Part shown: one piece after another, positions 29,335 to 36,666 of the stretch
Position numbering within the stretch: position 1 is the first letter of the stretch
Layout of the letters: the number at the start of each line of letters is the position of its first letter
Source: Bacilli bacterium
GTDB lineage: Bacteria; Bacillota_I; Bacilli_A; RFN20; CAG-826
Direction: 5' to 3'
Assembly (NCBI GenBank): GCA_024696885.1
Contig: JAILGI010000056.1
Location: 1-36,728 of the forward strand
DNA: 36,728 nt
Notes under the pieces: generated by a model
The model's input: the letters and a program-made list of their open reading frames with translations, nothing else
What the model was told of the DNA's origin: nothing
Databases searched by the model: none
Translations under genes and position numbers: made by a program

Positions 29335-30021
29335 TTATTCCTTTCTTTTTGTTTTGTCATCGATATAAGCTAAAATGAACTCAACAAATTGATAAATACC
29401 ACTCGATGGATTGGGTTTAATATTAGAATCAACATCCTTGTTTTTCATTAGCCGAGTGGCCTTTCTTATATCCCCACCATATTTAGTCAAGAAACGATGC
29501 ATGTCTTCCATATTCTTTTCATACTTTTTTGGACTACCGTTTTTCTTAAGAAAGGCATTAATCTTTGTTATATATTGGCTGCGTTTAATAGGGGTTTCAA
29601 GATTTTCAAAGTAATGATAAATCCACACTTCAAAGCATTCATTTGACCAGCACGCTTTCCAATCAATATTACCATCAAGTTCATCTTGTTCTCTTATTAA
29701 ATCATATGCCTTATCAAAATCTTTATAATCATCCTTATCATAGAAAATCCATACATTAGTGATGATTTCTTGTTTCTTTTTTCGCTTTTCGACATCTTTA
29801 ATCGCAAATTCAACAAGATCAATAGTATGTTGGCTCTTATTTGTTTTCACAGGTATGATTTCAATATCTTCTTTTTTGACCTTAAGTACTTCAGAAACAA
29901 ACACTTTTAAATCTTCCACGTAAAGTGGTTCTGTTTTGGTCCCTTCCGCGTAGATAAGATGTCTGCCGAATGGAATCAAGAATGTAGGAATGTTTCTTCT
30001 TCCTTGAGGTCTATTCATCAC
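29335..30021 (-). CDS. RloB family (Toprim-like) protein
   Basis: HLIYAEGTKTEPLYVEDL, NVWIFYDKDDYKDFDKAYDLI, ACWSNECFEVWIYHYFE; overlaps the ATPase gene by 11 nt. Confidence 0.85.
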   Translation of the reverse strand: MMNRPQGRRNIPTFLIPFGRHLIYAEGTKTEPLYVEDLKVFVSEVLKVKKEDIEIIPVKTNKSQHTIDLVEFAIKDVEKRKKKQEIITNVWIFYDKDDYKDFDKAYDLIREQDELDGNIDWKACWSNECFEVWIYHYFENLETPIKRSQYITKINAFLKKNGSPKKYEKNMEDMHRFLTKYGGDIRKATRLMKNKDVDSNIKPNPSSGIYQFVEFILAYIDDKTKRKE

Positions 30022-31288
30022 ACCAATTTAATCCTTTCTTGATAAATGGATCCGCGCCAAAGCGACCTTCTAAATATTGCTTGCTATATACGGCATCTTT
30101 TCTAATCATTTCACCCTTATAATTGACAATATTTGAAAGTGGAACATATTGCGTGGAATAATCATCATCTCTATAAGCAAACCAAATTTCATCTCTTCTA
30201 AAAAGTTTGTTGTTCATGTTGATAATATCATGAGAATTGAAGATTAACTGTCTGGACTCATTCTCTTTTGAAGCAAATAATTCAATAATTGCTCTTAAAA
30301 GTTTTGGATGGAGATGGGCATCGAAATCATCAGCAATACAAACACTTTCTTTTGGAGAAGTTAATATATCAAAGATTATATTAACTGCCTTAATTGTGCC
30401 ACTAGATTCATTCGTAAGAGGCATAGACACCAACTTGCCATCTTTGTTTTTGCGTTGGATATATAAGTAGTAGAAACCTGGATCTTTTTCCTCGAAAGAA
30501 AGACCTTCAATTCTAATATCTAACGCATTGAGCATTTGTTTGCTTTTATTTAAACAAGGTTTTAACATCTCGACAGCATCTTTTAGATAATTAAATGTTC
30601 TTAATTCTCTTCTTACCCAAACATAAGATCCTATCTCTGTGTAAAAAATGAAAATGGGTGTCGCGTCAGCATTTGTTTGGTCTTGAACAAACGAATCATT
30701 GAAGTATTTTAAAAATGTATAGTTCTTTGAAAGCGACCTGTTGTTTTTGATTAAATCAATATCGCTCAATAATTCGGATTCAACAATTCCACTGTTATTT
30801 CTTTTAAACAATGTTAAAAACTCTAAGTCTTCTAATTTGCGATAGACCATTTCTTCTTCTAAGATTTCAGCATCTACCACCCAAGCAAGTTGTCCAGCAA
30901 AAGGATTAGCAACGGTTTGTTGCATTTTATTTAGATTTAATGTCAAAGAGTAGCCGATTTCGTAGCCGCCTCTAACAATATAAAGGGTAAAAACGGTATT
31001 TTTATTATCTAAATAAATATTTGGAAAATAGTTCTCATTTTTAATTGAATCGTTAAAGAGTGAATTTTGTTTAATAATTACCGCAAAAGCATTGAGTGCC
31101 TTTAAAAGATTCGATTTACCACCACCATTAGGACCATAGATAGAAGTCACCTTAAGTAATCTTTCACCGCTAACTTCAATCACGTGTTCTGGATATTCAG
31201 ACACAACTGTTTTTGGGCAAGCTTCCATAGTAAAGACCTGCTCTTTTTGAATTGATTTGAAATTAGATACTCTAAATTCTTTAAGCAT
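30011..31288 (-). CDS. AAA family ATPase (AAA15/21, RloA-like)
   Basis: N-term EFRVSNFKSIQKEQVFTMEA; Walker A YGPNGGGKSNLLKAL; signature/Walker B region ESSGTIKAVNIIFDIL...VCIADDFDAHLHPKLLRAII; H-loop FNSHD. Confidence 0.9.
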   Translation of the reverse strand: MLKEFRVSNFKSIQKEQVFTMEACPKTVVSEYPEHVIEVSGERLLKVTSIYGPNGGGKSNLLKALNAFAVIIKQNSLFNDSIKNENYFPNIYLDNKNTVFTLYIVRGGYEIGYSLTLNLNKMQQTVANPFAGQLAWVVDAEILEEEMVYRKLEDLEFLTLFKRNNSGIVESELLSDIDLIKNNRSLSKNYTFLKYFNDSFVQDQTNADATPIFIFYTEIGSYVWVRRELRTFNYLKDAVEMLKPCLNKSKQMLNALDIRIEGLSFEEKDPGFYYLYIQRKNKDGKLVSMPLTNESSGTIKAVNIIFDILTSPKESVCIADDFDAHLHPKLLRAIIELFASKENESRQLIFNSHDIINMNNKLFRRDEIWFAYRDDDYSTQYVPLSNIVNYKGEMIRKDAVYSKQYLEGRFGADPFIKKGLNWCDE

Positions 31289-31298
31289 ATTTGCACTC

Positions 31299-31376
31299 CA
31301 TGAGATTTTTTCTCACGGATATTATGCCATGGTTTTCCAATGTTGTAAAGACCTCATGAGATTTTTTCTCACGAAT
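31299..31376 (-). promoter_or_regulatory. Promoter of the RloA-RloB-HNH operon bracketed by two palindromic operators
   Basis: 22-bp repeats CATGAGATTTTTTCTCACG(G/A)AT at 31299-31320 and 31355-31376, each with palindrome TGAGA-N5-TCTCA; between them minus-strand -35 TTTACA (31344-31349), 17-nt spacer, extended -10 TGGCATAAT (-10 at 31321-31326). Confidence 0.65.
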
Positions 31377-31450
31377 TCATTCTTGTCTTTAGCGTACTGT
31401 GGTAATCCCAAATATTTTTTTGCCGAGGTGCGGTCATTTTTTCGTACCAC

Positions 31451-31681
31451 TTAATAGCCTAAGCTAGCGCGGTAATCCATTGGACTTAAATATCCTAACC
31501 TTTCTTTTATTCTCTTTATTTTAAACCATTTAAGATAATCATCTAATGCTTTTATGAATTCTTCAATTGTGGCTTTGCTCCAATCATGATTATGGAAGAA
31601 TTCTCTTGAACCAAAAGTCATCAGACTGTACTCATCCAAAACTAACAAAAACATATTTGGGCTTTCTGTGTATGTTAACAA
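31451..31681 (-). pseudogene. C-terminal remnant of IS3-family (IS150-like) transposase
   Basis: WSKATIEEFIKALDDYLKWFKIKRIKERLGYLSPMDYRASLGY matches the C-terminus of IS3-type integrase-core transposases; upstream frame is closed by stops. Confidence 0.75.
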
Positions 31682-31749
31682 GATTAATATCCGACTACAT
31701 CAATCTATGTGAAACATTTTAGCTATTTTTATAAGGTTTTGTTTCACAT

Positions 31750-31772
31750 AAAAAAGCCGCCATTTCGGTGGC
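31750..31772 (-). terminator. Rho-independent terminator (minus strand)
   Basis: GCCGCC(31756-31761)-atttc-GGTGGC(31767-31772) stem with T6 on the minus strand. Confidence 0.6.
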
Positions 31773-31878
31773 CTGTATTAGAACAATAGTGAATAATCTA
31801 TTTCTTAATGTATCTTGCTTTGCTGGTTGATCCTATTTTGGTGATCATTCTATCTTTAAGCATCTAAGATAAAACTTT

Positions 31879-32349
31879 TTAAATTGTGTTGACTGTAATT
31901 ATTTTTTCGCCACCATAATAATGCGCGTTGTAAAGAGAATTATTAATAAAACCAGCGACAACGTACGCTTCTTTTTTGAGTAGTTGTGGTAAATGGTTTG
32001 TGATTCAGTTATTTATTCGTTTTTCCATTTTATTCTTCAGATTATCTATGTCACTGCCGTTTTTGAGTTCCAAATCAACAAAAACTGATTTTTCTCCATT
32101 TGATAAAACGGCAACAATATCCATCTCTGTTATTTCGGTCGAATAATTGAAGATAAATGGATGAAAACTATCAACATTTTCAAAACACCTTAAATCTAAA
32201 AGCAAGCAAAACAAAGAGAGAAGATTTTTAAACTCATCTCTTAAAAAGCCAATCCAAGAAAAACTTTTAAAGGTTTCGATTCCGTAAAGGTTTGGCAAGT
32301 CATCAAAAGATGACAATAACTTCCGAGCCAATACTTTGTTTAATCTCAA
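31879..32349 (-). pseudogene. Interrupted ORF with PD-(D/E)XK-like motif; single in-frame TGA
   Basis: 114-aa ORF ...EMDIVAVLSNGEKSVFVDLELKNGSDIDNLKNKMEKRINN, then TGA (32005-32007), then the same frame continues ITNHLPQLLKKEAYVVAGFINNSLYNAHYYGGEKIITVNTI* to 31879. Confidence 0.5.
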
Positions 32350-32428
32350 GCATTTATATTCATAGATTATTTATTTGTAATGTCTCGTTAACTGATGTAA
32401 TTTTAGATAGTGTTAGGGACAAAGTCTT

Positions 32429-33661
32429 TTAGAAGTCAACTATTTTAAGTTGACTATGTTTGTCTATTTTTTTAACGAAAGTTAAAGAAACAAGCTTGCT
32501 AGATTCTTTAATGACGTCGCCAGTTTCAGAAACGATGGTGATTTTTTCTATTTCGGCATCGTAAATAGAACCATTAACATCAAATTGTTCTAATCCAATC
32601 ATCTTAAAATCAACACTACCAGAATATTTTGTATTATTGTTTGCAAGAAAACTAAAGAAGTTCCCACTACTAGTTAGAATACCGGTTAGAATACCTCTAC
32701 AAGAAACGGGTTCTTTAATTGTTTTTGAATTGTTTTTTATATATTGAAGAGCCTTACTAATAGCAACCTTTTTTTCTTTGGTTCCTCTTTTGCTCATGTC
32801 GTATGAAATTGGCTTGCTTCTGTCTGGTGATGCCACAACGATTTTTGGTTTTGTATCATTTGTTTTTTCAAAAGTTTTTATAAGATTGTCATATTTTTTT
32901 AATACTTTTTCTGTTTTTTTGTTTTGTTCAGATAAAAGCGAAACAGTATCTGATGTTGATAACATATTTCCAAGTTCCGAAATACCTTCTGAAGAAGACG
33001 GCGTCATTTTGTTTTCGCCTTGAAGCAAGGGACCATCGTGATCGTTAAAAGTAAAAGTAATCACCGTCGATGAATGCATAACAGAAAAATCTGAATTCAT
33101 AATATCTAACGGATGAGATAAGTTTTTACAAATTGAGCTAATATAATTAATGATTTTATAAATAAGTTCAGTTACACAGCCTTTTTTGTTTTGAAGAACA
33201 ACACTAACTTTGTTTGAGTTCTCTTGTCTTGCTTCTAAAGCAAATTGATGGTAGTCAAAAAGAGAATCCATGTCACAAAAGTTTCTTTTAAATATATTTC
33301 CTTTAATTGAATACTTTTCTTTAAAGTCATCAACTTTAGATAAAACGCCAGTAGACGAATTTTTAAATAGCAACTCGTATTTTGGTTTATCTATAAATAA
33401 CGACTGAATGTTTTTGTATCCGTTGTTTACATCATTAATGTCATCCAAAGAAACCTTGGTTACGTTCCATCCAAATAAATCATCTTTATTTTCTATTTCT
33501 AAAAAAGCATAATAATCACCAGCATTAGAGGTAATGAAGCATCTTGAATAATCAATTTCAATAATGCTTGTTTCAATAAAGAAATCACCATATCCATTTA
33601 CAGGTATGCGTCTTTCTTCTACTAAATCAAAGATTCTTGACATGGGACTATTCTTCTTCAA
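32429..33661 (-). CDS. Uncharacterised 410-aa protein, second gene of a two-gene module
   Basis: Intact ORF; overlaps upstream gene by 14 nt; beta-rich N- and C-terminal regions joined by a Lys/Ser/Thr-rich middle. Confidence 0.7.
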   Translation of the reverse strand: MKKNSPMSRIFDLVEERRIPVNGYGDFFIETSIIEIDYSRCFITSNAGDYYAFLEIENKDDLFGWNVTKVSLDDINDVNNGYKNIQSLFIDKPKYELLFKNSSTGVLSKVDDFKEKYSIKGNIFKRNFCDMDSLFDYHQFALEARQENSNKVSVVLQNKKGCVTELIYKIINYISSICKNLSHPLDIMNSDFSVMHSSTVITFTFNDHDGPLLQGENKMTPSSSEGISELGNMLSTSDTVSLLSEQNKKTEKVLKKYDNLIKTFEKTNDTKPKIVVASPDRSKPISYDMSKRGTKEKKVAISKALQYIKNNSKTIKEPVSCRGILTGILTSSGNFFSFLANNNTKYSGSVDFKMIGLEQFDVNGSIYDAEIEKITIVSETGDVIKESSKLVSLTFVKKIDKHSQLKIVDF

Positions 33662-34091
33662 TTAATGGTTTAAAATCATGATAACAATTTGTACCGTCAT
33701 CTTCTGGTTTAAAAAGGTAGTAATTAATGTGGCCTTCTTCATCTTCATCAGAAGCAGTACCTCGTGAAATGTTGATTTCTCCTACAGCAATGAAATTTGC
33801 ACTATTTCTTTCTGAAGGTACAAAATCTGTATATTGAATCAAATTTTCTCTGGATGTATATATAGAAACACTGAAATTGGAAATTTTGGTTTTTAAATTC
33901 TGTCTTTCATATGAAGGCATCTCATTATTATTATAATGCATTATTGTTGGATAAAAATCCTCTTTGCAAAGGGGCGAATCAACTGAATGATAAATAGCAC
34001 GGTAAACTGGTTTAAACTTTTTTGGTTTGGATTCTTTAAGAATTCTCTCCTTAATCTCTTCGCTATAAATGTTACTAAATTTATCTTTCAT
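33648..34091 (-). CDS. Uncharacterised 147-aa protein, first gene of a two-gene module
   Basis: Intact ORF with overlapping downstream partner; acidic C-terminus (ASDEDEEGHINYYLFKPEDDG). Confidence 0.65.
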   Translation of the reverse strand: MKDKFSNIYSEEIKERILKESKPKKFKPVYRAIYHSVDSPLCKEDFYPTIMHYNNNEMPSYERQNLKTKISNFSVSIYTSRENLIQYTDFVPSERNSANFIAVGEINISRGTASDEDEEGHINYYLFKPEDDGTNCYHDFKPLIEEE

Positions 34092-34447
34092 AAGAATAAT
34101 TGTAACAACAATTAATTATTATTGCGATATCAAATTGTTAACTATTTACAACTATCTATAGTAAAAACAATAATCCAATTAATAGAATTAATAAATAGAA
34201 AGAAAATAATAAATTAACAATCTAATCACCAATATAAACTAACACCATCTTATTGGCTGGTTGTGATCCATATCTCATTTTAAAATACAAGCGGATACAC
34301 ATCCTTCTTTATAAGTGATTCTAAATTAGATATTAATTTATTAATAAAATATCTCTTTACTATATTTCTTAAAACAAACTTCTTTAGCTTTCTTACCTAT
34401 TTCTTGCAATTCTTTTATATTTAATTTTTTATTATATACTTAAGCGC

Positions 34448-34600
34448 TTATGCATCACCCGATGCACATACATATCCAACTTCATTACTTATAATAAGGT
34501 AAGCGCACCCACCATTAATATCTCTAATAGCACTTCCCCGTCGACGAGTGTTTGTTGAACCAAAAGCAACCACACCACCACTAATTGAAACACGAGCCAT
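34448..34600 (-). CDS. Small ORF, 50 aa (MARVSISGGVVAFGSTNTRRRGSAIRDINGGCAYLIISNEVGYVCASGDA)
   Basis: ATG to TAA, locally higher GC than flanks and protein-like composition; no clear SD. Confidence 0.3.
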   Translation of the reverse strand: MARVSISGGVVAFGSTNTRRRGSAIRDINGGCAYLIISNEVGYVCASGDA

Positions 34601-34668
34601 GTGCCATTTTTAAAAATATGGCTATATATTTATAATGCATCATCAGTAAAAAGAGCAGGGACATGATA

Positions 34669-35520
34669 TTATTTCTTGTTGTTTTTATTATCTTCAAATT
34701 CCTTAATTATATTTTTAGAAATGCTGTATTGTTGAACAAAAAGACATAGAGAAAACAAATTATCTAACTGTTTCTTTTTATTTACGAAAAACCATTTATA
34801 TTGTGGGTCATCTTTTTTAACTTCTGGATGTCTAATTAATTGACTATACTCTCTAATCTTTTTAATTATTGGTTGATCTGAATATGTTTTAAAAAGCGGT
34901 TCAACTAAATCAATAAAAGTATGTAAGTAATTCTCTTTTGTTTTAACATCTCTATTGCTTAAGTATCCCATAATAGCGTCAGCAATATCTGTCTTTGATT
35001 CTGCCGCAATTGCTTCCGCTACTGGATTGTCCATAGCTAATTCAACATTCAAAGAATCTTTTTTAATGTAATGTTTGTAATTAAAACATTTTAGGCTAGA
35101 TTCAATCATTTCCACCAATTGGTTAATTATCTCCATATTTAACGAAATAATAAAATGTTTACTTAATATATCGGATTGTTTGTTGATTATATAATTCACC
35201 ATCGTCAAAACAATTTGACAATATGTCAAAAACTCATTTAATAGTAATTCTTTAGTGTCTTCATCAATTAATGAATTATAAGAATCGTTTGACAAAACAT
35301 CATATTTAAAAAGAGAAGAACAATTCTGCCATATACAATCCTTATAATCTGGGTAAATTCTTCTCAAATCTTTGCAATAAACAAAAGCATCTTCTAGTAA
35401 TGAAGAAAGTTTAATCAGACGATCAATCTCCGCACTGTTGATGAAGCTGTTGATTTTTTTAAATTCATTAACAGGGTTGCTGTTGTAATTCTTTATACGT
35501 TCAAATAATGATTTATACAT
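34669..35520 (-). CDS. Uncharacterised 283-aa predominantly alpha-helical protein
   Basis: Intact ORF, helix-rich composition; no recognised motif. Confidence 0.6.
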   Translation of the reverse strand: MYKSLFERIKNYNSNPVNEFKKINSFINSAEIDRLIKLSSLLEDAFVYCKDLRRIYPDYKDCIWQNCSSLFKYDVLSNDSYNSLIDEDTKELLLNEFLTYCQIVLTMVNYIINKQSDILSKHFIISLNMEIINQLVEMIESSLKCFNYKHYIKKDSLNVELAMDNPVAEAIAAESKTDIADAIMGYLSNRDVKTKENYLHTFIDLVEPLFKTYSDQPIIKKIREYSQLIRHPEVKKDDPQYKWFFVNKKKQLDNLFSLCLFVQQYSISKNIIKEFEDNKNNKK

Positions 35521-35590
35521 ATCTTGATATTAATTATTTATTGAAAAATAAACAAGATTTTGTGATTAAAGAAAATAATGGTACTGCAAT

Positions 35591-35705
35591 CAGTTTGCAT
35601 ATTTCTGTTTTCAGTCTGCATATTATTTGGTCATTTATATGCAAACTGTTTATACTCACTAAACACTTTTGTGATATTTAATAAAACTGTTTAGTAGAAA
35701 AGTGT
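35591..35705. repeat. Cluster of nested inverted/direct repeats in a divergent intergenic region
   Basis: CAGTTTGCATAT (35591-35602) / ATATGCAAACTG (35637-35648) perfect 12-bp IR with degenerate third copy CAGTCTGCATAT (35612-35623); ACACTTTT (35663-35670)/AAAAGTGT (35698-35705); CTAAAC (35659-35664)/GTTTAG (35689-35694). Confidence 0.6.
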
Positions 35706-35831
35706 CGTTAAATCTAAGTTATGGCGTATACTTTTGCATTTTTTTCAAATTATTACGCATTAACGCCCATTTTTCGTGAATGGCATGAACAATCTAAAAA
35801 AACATAACAAAACTGCAAATTATGCATTTTT

Positions 35832-35867
35832 GTAACCCCTACACCTTCAAAATTAGTAACTCCTACA
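35832..35867. repeat. Two 12-bp direct repeats GTAAC(C/T)CCTACA spaced 24 bp
   Basis: 35832-35843 and 35856-35867. Confidence 0.5.
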
Positions 35868-35933
35868 ATTAAAACTACTTGAATAACTTTTTATCTTGAT
35901 GGATTTATAAACACATAAGGAACAGGCGCTACT

Positions 35934-36263
35934 ATGCACAATAAAGACAAGGTTATCTTTGATAAGAAACTTCCATACGAATATAACATCTGCCTTTATA
36001 TCTTAGAAGAATTATGTGATAAGGGAGTTATCGATGTTTTTGAAATGACTGAAGCCATAATTCTTCTAAGAAAGAAATGCAAAATGCCTGTTATAAGTAT
36101 CTATGGTAAAAAAGACAATAATTACAGCGGTTACAAAGGAAAGAATATCCGGGGTAACGCTCCTAGCAATTATCTAACATCCCTATATTTCTTCTTACTA
36201 TATAAAACATATCTAAATACATATATCAGGCTCTTTAACCAATTAAATCCTTGTGATTCATGA
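35934..36263 (+). CDS. Small uncharacterised protein; N-terminal ~50 aa most protein-like (SHOCT-like/recombinase-neighbour style), C-terminus doubtful
   Basis: MHNKDKVIFDKKLPYEYNICLYILEELCDKGVIDVFEMTEAIILLRKKCKMP. Confidence 0.4.
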   Translation: MHNKDKVIFDKKLPYEYNICLYILEELCDKGVIDVFEMTEAIILLRKKCKMPVISIYGKKDNNYSGYKGKNIRGNAPSNYLTSLYFFLLYKTYLNTYIRLFNQLNPCDS

Positions 36264-36408
36264 TATACACGATACATTGATTTAACTAATTTAGATTTAT
36301 TAGAGTTCTTACTATTAGAGTGAATAACATAAGTCGCTAAAACATTATTATTACCTTTAGCCAAAAGGTTATAACGTCTATTAAGAAGCATCATTAACAA
36401 ATATCAAA

Positions 36409-36441
36409 GTTGCAATTACTTATTCAAGAATAAGAAGCAAC
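36409..36441. repeat. Nested hairpin (CTTATTCaaGAATAAG inside GTTGC...GCAAC), terminator-like on plus strand
   Basis: 36419-36425/36428-36434 inner arms; 36409-36413/36437-36441 outer arms; followed by ATCTTTTTG. Confidence 0.45.
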
Positions 36442-36666
36442 ATCTTTTTGTTATGCTTTCTAACTTAAATATAACTAGAAATACGCTTAGTGTTCAAGAT
36501 AAAAAAGCCCCGCTCCTCACGTTACGTGTGTATGGGAGACTTATTTTGCCAGAGAGTTGCAATTAATTATTTAATTGACAAACTAGAAAAAAGTATAGAA
36601 TTGTGAATATTATCACTGCTTTTTATCTTTTAAAATAATGTTTTAATTCGACCGAACATTCTGGCA

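Noticed and set aside
29064-29360. 98-aa minus-strand ORF overlapping the HNH gene in another frame
   Set aside because: Out-of-frame overlap with the HNH ORF whose translation carries a clear DH...N...N..K.D motif; composition looks like an alternative-frame artefact
32005-32007. TGA recoded as Trp (Mollicutes-type genetic code)
   Set aside because: Elsewhere TGA acts as a stop (gdhA TGA in the ATGA overlap with ugd; 1694-2941 gene ends TGA) and Trp is encoded by TGG; a nonsense mutation is simpler
35591-35705. CRISPR array
   Set aside because: Repeats are short, unevenly spaced and inverted rather than direct with uniform spacers; no cas genes in the window
36170-36400. 76-aa minus-strand ORF as a transposase remnant
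   Set aside because: Composition is protein-like in places but I could not match it to a transposase family, and it overlaps the plus-strand ORF 35934-36263
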